A stretch of DNA of 64,000 nucleotides from Pseudescherichia sp031987975 (GTDB taxonomy: Bacteria > Pseudomonadota > Gammaproteobacteria > Enterobacterales > Enterobacteriaceae). The stretch covers positions 186,001 to 250,000 of the forward strand of contig NZ_DALZYX010000004.1 of the NCBI RefSeq assembly GCF_031987975.1. Direction: 5' to 3'. Within the stretch, counting starts at the first letter, position 1; each line of letters begins with the position of its first letter. Position numbers and translations under genes: made by a program. The notes beneath the pieces are model-generated. The model had not been told where the DNA came from and searched no databases. It worked only from the letters and a program-made list of their open reading frames with translations. This document shows positions 42,706 through 52,794 of this stretch, piece after piece.

Positions 42706-44247
42706 ATGCCTTATTTACTGGAAATGAAAAACATCACCAAAGCGTTCGGCGCGGTTAAAGCCGTCGATAACGTGAGCCTGGCGCTGAACGCCGGCGAGGT
42801 GCTGGCCCTGTGCGGTGAAAACGGCTCGGGCAAATCCACCTTAATGAAGGTGCTGTGCGGCATCTACCCGCACGGCAGCTACGATGGCGAGATCCTCTTT
42901 GCCGGTGAGCCGCTCATCGCCAGCCATATCCGCGATACCGAACGCCGGGGTATTGCCATCATTCACCAGGAGCTGGCGCTGGTTAAGCACCTCACGGTGC
43001 TGGAGAATATCTTCCTGGGCGCGGAGCTGACCCATCACGGGGTGATGGATTACGACGCCATGACGCTGCGCTGCGACAAGCTGCTCAAGCAGGTTAGCCT
43101 CGCCATCTCGCCGGATACCCGGGTGGGCGATCTGGGCTTAGGCCAGCAGCAGCTGGTAGAGATTGCCAAGGCGCTCAACAAGCAGGTGCGGCTGCTGATC
43201 CTCGACGAGCCTACCGCCTCTCTCACCGAGCAGGAGACGGCGGTGCTGCTGGATATCATTCGCGACCTGCAAAACCACGATATTGCCTGCATCTACATTT
43301 CGCACAAGCTGAACGAGGTTAAGGCCATTGCCGACGTTATCTGCGTGATCCGCGACGGCAAGCCGGTGGGGATGCGCGACGCGGCGGGCATGAGCGAGGA
43401 CGCCATCATCACCATGATGGTGGGCCGGGAGCTGACCGCGCTCTACCCGAGCGAGCCGCATACGGCGGGTGATGAGATCCTGCGCGTCGAGCATCTCACC
43501 GCCTGGCATCCTGTTAATCGACACATCAAGCGGGTAAACGACGTCTCCTTCTCCCTGCGGCGCGGAGAGATCTTAGGCATCGCCGGGCTAGTCGGTGCCG
43601 GGCGCACCGAGGCCGTGCAGTGCCTGTTTGGCGTCTGGCCTGGCCGCCATGAAGGCAGCGTCTTTATCGACGGCCAGCCGGTGAAGATAAGCAACTGTCA
43701 GCAGGCCATCGCCCACGGGATCGCCATGGTGCCCGAGGACCGGAAAAAAGATGGCATCGTGCCGGTGATGGCGGTCGGCAAGAACATTACCCTGGCGGCG
43801 CTGGATGATTTTTCCGGCACGCTAAGCACACTTGACGATGCCGCCGAGCAGCAGTGTATTTTGCAATCGCTCCAGCGGTTGAAGGTCAAAACCTCTTCGC
43901 CGGAGCTGGCGATTGGCCGTCTCAGCGGCGGCAACCAGCAGAAGGCGATCCTGGCCCGCTGCCTGCTGCTCAATCCGCGCATTCTGATCCTCGACGAACC
44001 CACACGCGGGATCGATATCGGCGCGAAGTATGAAATTTACAAGCTAATTAACCAGCTGGTACAGCAGGGCATTGCCGTCATCGTGATCTCATCCGAGCTG
44101 CCGGAGGTGCTGGGGCTGAGCGATCGGGTGCTGGTGATGCATGAAGGCCGGCTCAAGGCCAATCTCATCAATCACCATCTGACCCAGGAACAGGTTATGG
44201 AAGCGGCGCTGAGGAGCGAACATCATGTCGAAAAGCAATCCGTCTGA
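42706..44247 (+). CDS. xylG: XylG, D-xylose ABC transporter ATPase
   Basis: 513 residues with two tandem ATPase domains, as in other monosaccharide importers. The first has Walker A GENGSGKST and Walker B LLILDEPTA. The second has a degenerate Walker A region (GIAGLVGAGRTE), LSGGNQQK signature and ILILDEPTRGID. Overlaps xylH by 23 bases. Confidence 0.96.
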   Translation: MPYLLEMKNITKAFGAVKAVDNVSLALNAGEVLALCGENGSGKSTLMKVLCGIYPHGSYDGEILFAGEPLIASHIRDTERRGIAIIHQELALVKHLTVLENIFLGAELTHHGVMDYDAMTLRCDKLLKQVSLAISPDTRVGDLGLGQQQLVEIAKALNKQVRLLILDEPTASLTEQETAVLLDIIRDLQNHDIACIYISHKLNEVKAIADVICVIRDGKPVGMRDAAGMSEDAIITMMVGRELTALYPSEPHTAGDEILRVEHLTAWHPVNRHIKRVNDVSFSLRRGEILGIAGLVGAGRTEAVQCLFGVWPGRHEGSVFIDGQPVKISNCQQAIAHGIAMVPEDRKKDGIVPVMAVGKNITLAALDDFSGTLSTLDDAAEQQCILQSLQRLKVKTSSPELAIGRLSGGNQQKAILARCLLLNPRILILDEPTRGIDIGAKYEIYKLINQLVQQGIAVIVISSELPEVLGLSDRVLVMHEGRLKANLINHHLTQEQVMEAALRSEHHVEKQSV

Positions 44248-45406
44248 ACTGAAGCTCGCCTCCCCGGCTCCCGGGGCGTTTAGCGGGCTGAAATCTCTCA
44301 ACCTCCAGGTCTTTGTCATGATTGCCGCCATCGTGGCAATTATGCTCTTCTTTACCTGGATGACCGACGGCTCGTACCTGAGCGCGCGCAACATCTCTAA
44401 CCTGCTGCGCCAGACCGCCATCACCGGCATCCTGGCGGTGGGGATGGTGTTTGTCATCATCTCCGCCGAGATCGACCTCTCCGTGGGTTCCATGATGGGC
44501 CTGCTGGGCGGCGCGGCGGCGATCTTTGACGTCTGGCTGGGCTGGCCGCTGCCGCTTACCGTGGCGGTGACGCTGGTGCTCGGGCTGCTGCTGGGCACCT
44601 GGAACGGCTGGTGGGTGGCGTACCGCAAGGTGCCGTCATTTATCGTCACCCTCGCGGGGATGCTGGCGTTTCGCGGCGTGCTGATTGGCATCACCAACGG
44701 CACCACCGTCTCGCCCACCAGCGCAGCGATGTCGCAGATTGGCCAGAGCTACCTGCCGGACGGGTTTGGCTTTGGCGTCGGTGCGCTGGGGCTGGTGCTG
44801 TTTGTGCTCTGGCAGTGGCGTGGACGGCTGCGTCGTCAGTCGCTGGGGCTGGCAACGTCGGCCTCCACCATGGTGGTCGGCAGGCAGGCGCTGATAGCGG
44901 TGGTTGTGCTGGGCGCGATCTGGCTGCTCAACGACTACCGTGGGGTGCCGACGCCGGTGCTGCTGCTGGTTTTCCTGCTGCTGGCGGGGATGTTTATGGC
45001 AACGCGCACCGCTTTTGGGCGGCGGATCTATGCCATCGGCGGCAACATTGAGGCGGCGCGCCTGTCGGGCATTAACGTCGAGCGCACCAAGCTGGCGGTA
45101 TTCGCCATCAACGGCCTGATGGTAGCTATCGCCGGGCTGATCCTCAGCTCGCGCCTCGGCGCTGGCTCGCCGTCGGCGGGGAACATCGCCGAGCTGGACG
45201 CCATCGCCGCCTGCGTCATCGGCGGCACCAGCCTCGCGGGCGGGATCGGCAGCGTGGCGGGCGCGGTGATGGGGGCCTTTATTATGGCCTCGCTGGACAA
45301 CGGCATGAGCATGATGGACGTCCCGACCTTCTGGCAGTACATCGTCAAGGGGGCGATCCTGCTGCTGGCGGTCTGGATGGACTCTGCCACAAAACGCCGC
45401 ACATAA
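44225..45406 (+). CDS. xylH: XylH, D-xylose ABC transporter permease
   Basis: 393 residues, BPD_transp_2 family with about ten helices. Conserved SAEIDLSVGSMMG near 80, GNIEAARLSGI near 277 and CVIGGTSLAGGIGSV near 335. Very close to E. coli XylH. Its start lies within xylG. Confidence 0.96.
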   Translation: MSKSNPSELKLASPAPGAFSGLKSLNLQVFVMIAAIVAIMLFFTWMTDGSYLSARNISNLLRQTAITGILAVGMVFVIISAEIDLSVGSMMGLLGGAAAIFDVWLGWPLPLTVAVTLVLGLLLGTWNGWWVAYRKVPSFIVTLAGMLAFRGVLIGITNGTTVSPTSAAMSQIGQSYLPDGFGFGVGALGLVLFVLWQWRGRLRRQSLGLATSASTMVVGRQALIAVVVLGAIWLLNDYRGVPTPVLLLVFLLLAGMFMATRTAFGRRIYAIGGNIEAARLSGINVERTKLAVFAINGLMVAIAGLILSSRLGAGSPSAGNIAELDAIAACVIGGTSLAGGIGSVAGAVMGAFIMASLDNGMSMMDVPTFWQYIVKGAILLLAVWMDSATKRRT

Positions 45407-45506
45407 CGAACAAATTACAGGGATGATCACACTGCCGGGGAATATCTCTCCGGCTTTGTGCTGATTATGGTAATCAGAAACGAGGATTTATCAGGAAGAG
45501 ATCAAC

Positions 45507-46685
45507 ATGTTTGCCAAGCGCCACCGGATCACGCTGCTGTTTAACGCCAACAAAGCCTACGATCGCCAGGTCGTTGAGGGCGTTGGTGAATATCTTCAGG
45601 CTTCCCAGTCAGAGTGGGACATCTTTATTGAGGAAGATTTCCGTACCCGCCTCGACAATATCAAAGAGTGGCTGGGGGACGGCGTCATCGCCGACTTCGA
45701 CGATGACGAGATCGAACGCGTGCTGGCCGACGTTGGCGTGCCAGTCGTCGGGGTAGGCGGCTCTTACCATCGACCAGAGGATTACCCGGCGGTGCACTAC
45801 ATCGCCACCGATAACTACGCCCTGGTAGAGAGCGCCTTTCTGCATCTGAAAGAGAAAGGGGTGCACCGCTTCGCCTTCTATGGCCTGCCCGCTGCCAGCG
45901 GTAAAGGCTGGGCGGCGGAGCGGGAGCACGCCTTTCGCCAGCTGGTCGCGCAGGAGAAGTATCGCGGCGTGGTCTACCAGGGGCTACAGACCGCTCCTGA
46001 AAACTGGCAGCACGCCCAGAACCGCCTCGCCGACTGGCTACAAACCCTGCCGCCGCAGACCGGCATCATCGCCGTGACCGACGCCCGCGCCCGCCACGTG
46101 TTGCAGGTGTGCGAGCATCTGCATATCCCGGTCCCGGAGAAGCTGTGCGTGATTGGTATCGATAACGAGGAGCTGACGCGCTACCTGTCACGCGTAGCGC
46201 TCTCATCGGTGGCGCAGGGTACGCGGCAGATGGGCTACCAGGCGGCGAAGCTGCTGCACCGCCTGCTGGATAACGAGGCAATGCCTCTTCAGCGGCTGCT
46301 GGTGCCGCCGGTGCGGGTGGTGGCCCGGCGCTCGACGGATTACCGGTCGCTCAACGACCCGGCGGTGATCCAGGCCATGCACTACATTCGCAATCACGCC
46401 TGCAAAGGGATTAAGGTGGATCAGGTGCTGGACGCGGTAGGGATCTCGCGATCGAACCTGGAGAAGCGTTTTAAAGAGGAAGTGGGCGAAACCATTCACG
46501 CGATGATCCACGCCGAGAAGCTGGAGAAAGCGCGCAGCCTGCTGATCTCGACCTCGCTGTCGATTAACGAGATTTCACAGATGTGCGGCTACCCGTCGCT
46601 GCAATACTTCTATTCGGTGTTTAAAAAAGAGTACGGCAGCACGCCGAAGGATTATCGGGATCGTTATAGCGAGATAGTGATGTAG
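45507..46685 (+). CDS. xylR: XylR, xylose-responsive AraC-type activator
   Basis: 392 residues: an N-terminal LacI/periplasmic-binding-like domain that binds D-xylose (residues about 1-280), then two AraC helix-turn-helix motifs at the C terminus (VDQVLDAVGISRSNLEKRFKEE and SINEISQMCGYPSLQYFYSVF). Activates xylA and xylF. Follows xylH by 100 bases, so it may be transcribed from its own promoter as well. Confidence 0.96.
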   Translation: MFAKRHRITLLFNANKAYDRQVVEGVGEYLQASQSEWDIFIEEDFRTRLDNIKEWLGDGVIADFDDDEIERVLADVGVPVVGVGGSYHRPEDYPAVHYIATDNYALVESAFLHLKEKGVHRFAFYGLPAASGKGWAAEREHAFRQLVAQEKYRGVVYQGLQTAPENWQHAQNRLADWLQTLPPQTGIIAVTDARARHVLQVCEHLHIPVPEKLCVIGIDNEELTRYLSRVALSSVAQGTRQMGYQAAKLLHRLLDNEAMPLQRLLVPPVRVVARRSTDYRSLNDPAVIQAMHYIRNHACKGIKVDQVLDAVGISRSNLEKRFKEEVGETIHAMIHAEKLEKARSLLISTSLSINEISQMCGYPSLQYFYSVFKKEYGSTPKDYRDRYSEIVM

Positions 46686-46711
46686 GTCGGGTAAGCGTAG
46701 CGCCACCCGAC
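46686..46711. repeat. REP-like palindrome
   Basis: GTCGGGTAAGCGTAGCGCCACCCGAC right after the xylR stop, between convergent xylR and bax. Confidence 0.7.
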
Positions 46712-46718
46712 ACAATCA

Positions 46719-47624
46719 TTACATATGCGCTGCAATTAACCGCTGGTTGTCCTGATACATGGCAAACAGGTAGTTGTTATAGCGCTTACCCTGCGTCGAA
46801 TAGCCGCTGAGCTTGTGGATCATGGTGCTGGCAGTCACTTCCTGATCCTCTTTGCGCAGCTGCGCACGGGATTTACGGAACGAGGCATACGCCGGGTTGG
46901 TGTTGAGGTTAGCCGCGTAGGCGCCCACTGACTCTTTGACCGAGTCAAACTGAGAGTAGCCTTTCACCTTGCCCGGGCCGTTGTTACAGCGGCCTTTCGC
47001 ACACTTCATACCGAACAGGTTGTTGTTGTTGCGGGCCAGCTTCGAGGTTCCCCAGCCGCTCTCGGCCGCCGCCATGGTGGCAACCATGCTGTCAGGGATA
47101 ATGTCGACGCGATCCAGCAGCGTATTCCACGGGATACGGCGGGTATTACCCGACCAGCTCACCTTGTAACGCTTGGCAATGTCTTTCAGACGCGCACGCT
47201 CGGTCGGCGACCAGCGATTGTCGTACTGTTTAGAAACCAGCCAGTTGCGCTCGGCAGTAATCGCAGCATTTTGGCTAGTGATGTAGGGCATAACCGTCCG
47301 GAGAAACGCCTTTTTCCTTGGTGTTCCGGAAGGGTATTTTCGCAAATCAGGAAGTGAACTGCTCTTTGCACTATTGCGAGAATACTCTTGTTTACTGCTT
47401 GCCAGCTTACTACTAACTTTTTTACTGCTAACCTTTTTACTGCTAATCGTTTTACTGCTAACCTTTTTAGTACTGCTTAACGTTTTACTGTGCTTATGGC
47501 TGCTTGTGTGGGCTTTGTAACTCGTTGTCTGTGCGTGCGTTTTCGCAATCACCTCACCTGAAAATGCCGCGGTGAGTAACATGAGTATCGCAGCCCCATA
47601 TCGTCGAATGGGAGTCGATATCAT
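46719..47624 (-). CDS. bax: Bax, glucosaminidase-fold envelope protein
   Basis: 301 residues with a signal peptide ending VIAKTH. The C-terminal domain belongs to the N-acetylglucosaminidase/FlgJ-type family, with the likely catalytic Glu in MAAAESGWGTSKLARNNNNLFG. A basic Ser/Lys-rich linker (residues about 40-80) is longer than in E. coli Bax (274 residues) and contains a pentapeptide repeat. I chose ATG 47624 because homology begins there; the frame reaches 47693. Divergent from malS. Confidence 0.9.
   Translation of the reverse strand: MISTPIRRYGAAILMLLTAAFSGEVIAKTHAQTTSYKAHTSSHKHSKTLSSTKKVSSKTISSKKVSSKKVSSKLASSKQEYSRNSAKSSSLPDLRKYPSGTPRKKAFLRTVMPYITSQNAAITAERNWLVSKQYDNRWSPTERARLKDIAKRYKVSWSGNTRRIPWNTLLDRVDIIPDSMVATMAAAESGWGTSKLARNNNNLFGMKCAKGRCNNGPGKVKGYSQFDSVKESVGAYAANLNTNPAYASFRKSRAQLRKEDQEVTASTMIHKLSGYSTQGKRYNNYLFAMYQDNQRLIAAHM
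47394..47477 (-). repeat. 15-bp tandem repeat inside bax
   Basis: Near-identical 15-base units (TTACTGCTAACCTTT on the plus strand, about four to five copies with one- or two-base differences) encode repeats of the pattern SSKKV/SSKTI in the exported linker. In-frame, so copy changes add or remove five residues. Confidence 0.75.
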
Positions 47625-47822
47625 TAGGTCTCCTGGTCGGATTGATGCATTCCAACACCTTATTTTTACAAGATTTTGAGAGCGGAATCTCAAATTGTAT
47701 CAAAAATACCCCTCGGGAGCACCCTAAGAAATAGTCCATTTCCTAATTGGTGTCATCAGCCAAACGGGTCTATAGAGGCAAAAATAGTCATAAAGTGTGT
47801 GGCCTCTCGCAAATTTCCGCTT

Positions 47823-47885
47823 AAATGTGAAGCAGATCGCTCAGCCTTTGACCTCCTCCCCGGTACTCGCCCCGCAGGGATGAGT
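47823..47885 (+). promoter_or_regulatory. malS promoter sites: MalT boxes and possible CRP site
   Basis: CCTCCTCCCC at 47852-47861 is a perfect MalT box GGGGAGGAGG on the minus strand. AGGGATGAGT at 47876-47885 matches 8 of 10 on the plus strand. AAATGTGAAGCAGATCGCTCAG at 47823-47844 has a good left half of a CRP site. malS is a MalT-dependent gene in E. coli. Confidence 0.6.
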
Positions 47886-47938
47886 TTGCCTTGCACAACG
47901 GGTGGCACACTGATGAAAAACCTGGAGAGGACGCCACC

Positions 47939-49975
47939 ATGCAACGCTGTGCCCTTGCGCTTTTATTGCTCCCCATTACTGCCTGGTCTGAATGGACCGC
48001 GCCCGGCTTTCCTGCATTCAGCGCCACCGGCAGCGGGGTCTATCACAGCGAGGCTACGTTCAAAAAGGGTACCACTCCTCTCACCTTAAAAAGTGATAAT
48101 CAGTGCTGGCAGCCCGCCAGCGCACCTAAGCTCAATCAGATTCTGTCGCTTCAGCCCTGCGCCGGTGACGCGCCGCAGTGGCGAATTTTTCGCGACGGCG
48201 ACTACGCGCTACAGATAGATACCCGCTCGGGCACGCCGACGCTGATGCTGACGGTTGCCGCCCCGCCGGAAGCGGAGGCCAGCAGCACCGCCCTGCGCCA
48301 GTGTCCGGCATGGGACGGCAAACCGCTGACGATTGACGTGAGTAAAACCTTTGCCGAGGGCAGTCAGGTGCGTGACTTCTATAGCCAGCAGGTTGCCACG
48401 GTGGAAGGGGGAAACGTTACGCTTCAGCCTGATGCCAAAAGTGGCGGCCTGCTGCTGCTTGAACAGGCCGATGCCCCTGCGGATGCCCCCTTTAGCTGGC
48501 AAAACGCCACCGTCTACTTTGTTCTTACCGACCGCTTCGTCAACGGCGACCCGGCCAATGACGGCAGCTACGGCCGCCATAAAGATGGCATGCAGGAGAT
48601 CGCCACCTTTCACGGCGGCGATTTGAAGGGGCTGACCAGCAAGCTGGACTACCTCGCCGGGCTGGGTGTTAACGCGCTGTGGGTCAGCGCACCCTTTGAG
48701 CAGATCCACGGCTGGGTGGGCGGCGGTACCAAAGGCGACTTCCCGCACTACGCCTATCACGGTTACTACACCCTCGACTGGACGAAACTGGATGCCAACA
48801 TGGGCAGCGAAGCGGATCTGCATGCGCTGGTGGACGGCGCGCACCAGCGCGGCATCCGCGTGCTGCTCGATGTGGTGATGAACCACACCGGCTACGCCAC
48901 CCTGGCGGATATGCAGACTTACCAGTTTGGCGCGCTCTACTTACAGGGCGAGGAGCGGGAGAAGATCCTTGGCGATACATGGACGGACTGGCGGCCCACC
49001 GCCGGACAAAACTGGCACAGCTTCAATGACTACATCAACTTTAGCGATGCCGCCGCGTGGGAGACGTGGTGGGGCAAAAACTGGATCCGCACCGACATCG
49101 GCGACTACGACAGCCCCGGCTTTGACGATCTCACGATGTCCCTCGCCTTCCTGCCGGATATCAAGACCGAATCTACCACTCCTTCGGGACTGCCGGTCTT
49201 CTATCAGCATAAGCCCGACACACGGGCTAAAGAGATCGATGGCTATACGCCGCGCGACTACCTGACCCACTGGCTGAGCCAGTGGGTAGGCGAGTACGGC
49301 ATCGACGGTTTCCGGGTCGATACCGCCAAGCATGTTGAGATGGCCGCGTGGCAGCAGCTAAAGACTCAGGCGACGACGGCCCTGGCCGAGTGGAAGCAGG
49401 CTAATCCGGAGAAAAAGCGTGACGATGCGACGTTCTGGATGACCGGCGAGGCCTGGGGCCATGGCGTGATGCAGAGCGAATACTATCGCCATGGCTTTGA
49501 TGCGATGATCAACTTTGATTATCAGGAGCAGGCGGCAAAGGCCACAGAGTGCCTGGCAAATATGGTACCGATCTGGCAGCAGATGGCGGATAAATTGCAG
49601 GATTTTAACGTCCTGAGCTATCTCTCCTCACACGATACGCGCCTGTTCCGTGAGGGTGGCCAGCGAGCCGCTGAGCTTTTGCTCCTGGCTCCCGGTGCGG
49701 TACAAATATTCTATGGTGATGAGTCGGCACGCCCCTTTGGCCCTACCGGCTCTGACCCGCTGCAGGGCACCCGATCCGATATGAACTGGCAGGACGTCAG
49801 CGGTCAATCGGCGGCCACCGTTGCGCACTGGCAGAAGCTCGGGCAGTTCCGCGCCCGTCACCCTGCCGTAGGAGCAGGTAAACAGTCGCCGCTGGAGCTA
49901 ATCCAGGGTAGCGGATTTATGCGTGAAAGCGGCACAGATAAAATCATGGTGGTGTGGGCAGGAAAGGAGAATTAA
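47939..49975 (+). CDS. malS: MalS, periplasmic α-amylase
   Basis: 678 residues, glycoside hydrolase 13; cleaves maltodextrins in the periplasm. A short signal peptide ends near TAWSEW. The N-terminal extension (about 190 residues) with cysteines precedes the barrel. Catalytic motifs: nucleophile in YGIDGFRVDTAKH, acid/base in MTGEAWGHG and third Asp in YLSSHDTRL, with DVVMNHTG as region I. Start ATG 47939 has GGAGAGG just upstream. Confidence 0.95.
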   Translation: MQRCALALLLLPITAWSEWTAPGFPAFSATGSGVYHSEATFKKGTTPLTLKSDNQCWQPASAPKLNQILSLQPCAGDAPQWRIFRDGDYALQIDTRSGTPTLMLTVAAPPEAEASSTALRQCPAWDGKPLTIDVSKTFAEGSQVRDFYSQQVATVEGGNVTLQPDAKSGGLLLLEQADAPADAPFSWQNATVYFVLTDRFVNGDPANDGSYGRHKDGMQEIATFHGGDLKGLTSKLDYLAGLGVNALWVSAPFEQIHGWVGGGTKGDFPHYAYHGYYTLDWTKLDANMGSEADLHALVDGAHQRGIRVLLDVVMNHTGYATLADMQTYQFGALYLQGEEREKILGDTWTDWRPTAGQNWHSFNDYINFSDAAAWETWWGKNWIRTDIGDYDSPGFDDLTMSLAFLPDIKTESTTPSGLPVFYQHKPDTRAKEIDGYTPRDYLTHWLSQWVGEYGIDGFRVDTAKHVEMAAWQQLKTQATTALAEWKQANPEKKRDDATFWMTGEAWGHGVMQSEYYRHGFDAMINFDYQEQAAKATECLANMVPIWQQMADKLQDFNVLSYLSSHDTRLFREGGQRAAELLLLAPGAVQIFYGDESARPFGPTGSDPLQGTRSDMNWQDVSGQSAATVAHWQKLGQFRARHPAVGAGKQSPLELIQGSGFMRESGTDKIMVVWAGKEN

Positions 49976-50099
49976 ATTCTCTCTTATAATCTGTCTTTGG
50001 CATAAAAATTCAAACCGCGAGCAGGCGACAGATTTGCACCGCGCCTGCGCTAGCGTTAAGGTGTGCCAATTTTAAAATCAGACCGACAGAACACCTGCT

Positions 50100-51356
50100 A
50101 TGACATTCTCACTTTTCGGCGACAAATTTACCCGCCATTCAGGCATCACGCGCCTGATGGAGGATCTTAACGACGGTCTGCGCACCCCCGGCGCTATTAT
50201 GTTAGGCGGCGGCAACCCGGCGCAGATCCCGGAGATGACCGACTACTTCCAGAAACTGCTGGCAGATATGCTCGCCTCCGGCAAAGCGACTGATGCGCTG
50301 TGCAATTATGACGGCCCGCAGGGTAAAACCGAGCTGCTGACTGCCCTCGCCGATATGCTGCGCACCACGCTGGGTTGGGATATTGAGCCACAGAATATTG
50401 CACTGACTAACGGCAGCCAAAGCGCGTTTTTCTACTTGTTCAATCTGTTTGCTGGTCGCCGTGCCGATGGAACCACCAGGAAGGTGCTCTTCCCGCTGGC
50501 GCCGGAGTACATCGGCTATGCGGATTCCGGGCTGGAAGAGGATCTCTTTGTCTCTGCCCGTCCCAATATCGAACTGCTGCCGGGCGGCCAGTTTAAGTAT
50601 CACGTTGACTTTGAACATCTGCATATTGGCGAAGAGACCGGCATGATCTGCGTCTCCCGGCCAACTAACCCTACCGGCAACGTCATTACCGACGAGGAGC
50701 TGATCAAGCTGGACGCCCTCGCCAACCAGCACGGAATCCCGCTGGTGATCGATAATGCCTATGGCGTGCCCTTCCCGGGCATTATCTTCAGCGAGGCGCG
50801 TCCGCTGTGGAACCCGAACACTATTCTCTGCATGAGCCTCTCCAAGCTAGGCCTGCCGGGCAGCCGCTGCGGCATTATCATCGCCAATGAGCAGACCATC
50901 TCGGCGATCCGCAACATGAATGGCATCATCAGCCTTGCCCCCGGCGGCATCGGCCCGGCAATGATGTGCGAGATGATCAAGCGTAACGACCTGCTGCGCC
51001 TGTCGGAGACGGTAATCAAGCCGTTCTACTACCAGCGTGTACAGGAGACGATGGCCACGCTGCGCCGCTACCTGCCGGAGGAGCGCTGTCTCATCCACAA
51101 ACCCGAGGGAGCCATCTTCCTCTGGCTATGGTTTAAAGACCTGCCGATCACCACCGAGCTGCTCTACCAGCGGCTGAAAAAGCGCGGCGTGCTGATGGTG
51201 CCCGGCGACTTTTTCTTCCCGGGCCTCGACAAGCCCTGGCCGCATACCCACCAGTGCATGCGCATGAACTACGTGCCGGACCCGGATAAGATCGAAGCCG
51301 GGGTGAAAATCCTCGCTGAAGAGGTTGAGCTGGCCTGGCAGGAGCGCACCTGTTAA
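50100..51356 (+). CDS. avtA: AvtA, valine-pyruvate aminotransferase
   Basis: 418 residues, class I PLP-dependent aminotransferase; makes valine from 2-ketoisovalerate and alanine. PLP lysine in SLSKLGLPGSRCG, NPTGN substrate segment (RPTNPTGNVI) and the C-terminal Arg in CMRMNYV are present. In E. coli it is repressed by leucine and alanine. Convergent with ysaA; no terminator is visible in the 16-base gap. Confidence 0.96.
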   Translation: MTFSLFGDKFTRHSGITRLMEDLNDGLRTPGAIMLGGGNPAQIPEMTDYFQKLLADMLASGKATDALCNYDGPQGKTELLTALADMLRTTLGWDIEPQNIALTNGSQSAFFYLFNLFAGRRADGTTRKVLFPLAPEYIGYADSGLEEDLFVSARPNIELLPGGQFKYHVDFEHLHIGEETGMICVSRPTNPTGNVITDEELIKLDALANQHGIPLVIDNAYGVPFPGIIFSEARPLWNPNTILCMSLSKLGLPGSRCGIIIANEQTISAIRNMNGIISLAPGGIGPAMMCEMIKRNDLLRLSETVIKPFYYQRVQETMATLRRYLPEERCLIHKPEGAIFLWLWFKDLPITTELLYQRLKKRGVLMVPGDFFFPGLDKPWPHTHQCMRMNYVPDPDKIEAGVKILAEEVELAWQERTC

Positions 51357-51372
51357 CGCAGCTGGAGACGCG

Positions 51373-51852
51373 CTACAACCGGCCAGCGGCGGAAACCCTC
51401 GCGGCGCGTGCGCGGCTGGCCGGATCGATGCAGCTTAGCGCCTGAGTCGGACAGGCCTGCACGCAGGCTGGTCCGCTTGCCGCGTGGCGGCAGAGATCGC
51501 ACTTCAGCGCCTGCGCCGTTTCGTAAATGAAGGTGACCTGCATTGCGCCGAAGGGACAGGCAATCATGCAGCTTTTGCAGCCAATACAGCGCGCCTGTTC
51601 GACGACAATCGCCCCGCTTTCGCGATAGATTGCCTGAACTGGGCAAGCATTTGCGCACGGTGCGTCCTCGCAGTGTTGGCAGGTAATGGCCGTGGTGAAC
51701 GAGCCTGTTTTTACGACCTTAATACGAGACGTAAACGCAACGGGCGAGACGGCCGCGCAGTCCTGATTCGCCTGATGCGACACCACGCAGGCCACCTCGC
51801 AGGTGCGACAGCCGATGCATTTCGCTGAATCAGCAATGATAAAGTGGTTCAT
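51373..51852 (-). CDS. ysaA: YsaA, 4Fe-4S ferredoxin-type electron carrier
   Basis: 159 residues with four [4Fe-4S] motifs of the HycB/DmsB type: CIGCRTCEVAC, CQHCEDAPCANACP, CIGCKSCMIACP and CDLCRHAASGPACVQACP. Such subunits pass electrons between a catalytic and a membrane protein, but no partner gene lies next to it. Close to E. coli YsaA; physiological partner unknown. Confidence 0.9.
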   Translation of the reverse strand: MNHFIIADSAKCIGCRTCEVACVVSHQANQDCAAVSPVAFTSRIKVVKTGSFTTAITCQHCEDAPCANACPVQAIYRESGAIVVEQARCIGCKSCMIACPFGAMQVTFIYETAQALKCDLCRHAASGPACVQACPTQALSCIDPASRARAARVSAAGRL

Positions 51853-51978
51853 TCCCCGCTCCGCATAGCGCTAAAAACCCAGCGTGCCAGAGAATGCCAG
51901 CTGCGTGCTTTGATCCCACCGGGGAAAGCGAACGGATTTGTCATCTGCCCGAAAGATTCTGGCGCTATGTCTGAATGC

Positions 51979-52794
51979 TCAGGAGTTAATATGCTCCTTA
52001 CAGTATCGCCGCTTCCAGATAGCGGGCGTCAGGCCGGTATGCTTGCGGAAGATTTGCCGGAAATAGCCTACGTCGCTAAAACCGCACAGGCCAGCAACCT
52101 CTTTAAGGGAGCGGGCATCGCTAATCAGGAGCTTCTCAGCTGCCCGCACGCGCTGGCGATGAATGGCTTCGGTGAGCGTCAGGTGAAAAACGCGGCGATA
52201 GACCCGTCCCAGGTAATCTGCGTTGCAGTGAAGCTCTCTGGCGAGAGAGCTGGTGGAGAGCGGGAGGTGAAAGCGAGTGCGAATAAGCTGCTGTGCTTTC
52301 CAGGCAAGGGCGACGCCGCTGTCGTTGCGCTCATCCCTGATCTGCTCGCCTGGGGTCATCTGCTGCAAAATCATCAGCAGGATAAACTCAAGCGCTGCCG
52401 TTCGCTCCAGCTTCTCCTGCTCGCTTAAAAACTGCCGAAACAGAGCGATCATGTACTGCGGATCGCGGATCCGTATATGCTGTGGAATTGATAGCGTACT
52501 TATCCACGATGAACTGTTAGCCTCTGCATTTACCTCAAAATGCAGCCAGTAAAATTTTAGATCCGCCGGGAAATCATCGACGCCGACATGCCTGCGCTGC
52601 GGCCAGAGCAGCAGGCTCTCTCCGGCATTAACCTGAAATAGCCTCTCCTCTTCACGGATCGCCAGCGTTCCCTTTTCAACAAAAATAACCTCCCACGAAG
52701 TAAGCCTGCGTGAAGGGTGCCTGCCAATACCCCGAGAGATAAACAGTCCGCCATTTTGTACCTTGACCGGAAGCGCTATGGATAATTCGAGCAT
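51979..52794 (-). CDS. AraC-family regulator of the arabinofuranoside locus
   Basis: 271 residues: an N-terminal cupin-type sensor domain and a C-terminal double helix-turn-helix (STSSLARELHCNADYLGRVYRR and SLKEVAGLCGFSDVGYFRQIFR). Divergent from the GPH symporter and GH127 genes with a 252-base spacer, so it most likely controls them in response to an arabinose-containing sugar. Ligand is inferred from context. Confidence 0.85.
   Translation of the reverse strand: MLELSIALPVKVQNGGLFISRGIGRHPSRRLTSWEVIFVEKGTLAIREEERLFQVNAGESLLLWPQRRHVGVDDFPADLKFYWLHFEVNAEANSSSWISTLSIPQHIRIRDPQYMIALFRQFLSEQEKLERTAALEFILLMILQQMTPGEQIRDERNDSGVALAWKAQQLIRTRFHLPLSTSSLARELHCNADYLGRVYRRVFHLTLTEAIHRQRVRAAEKLLISDARSLKEVAGLCGFSDVGYFRQIFRKHTGLTPAIWKRRYCKEHINS

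Noticed and set aside
47676..48089. Plus-strand frame overlapping the malS start
   Set aside because: It runs through the bax-malS control region and into malS in another frame; no signal peptide, ribosome-binding site or homology.
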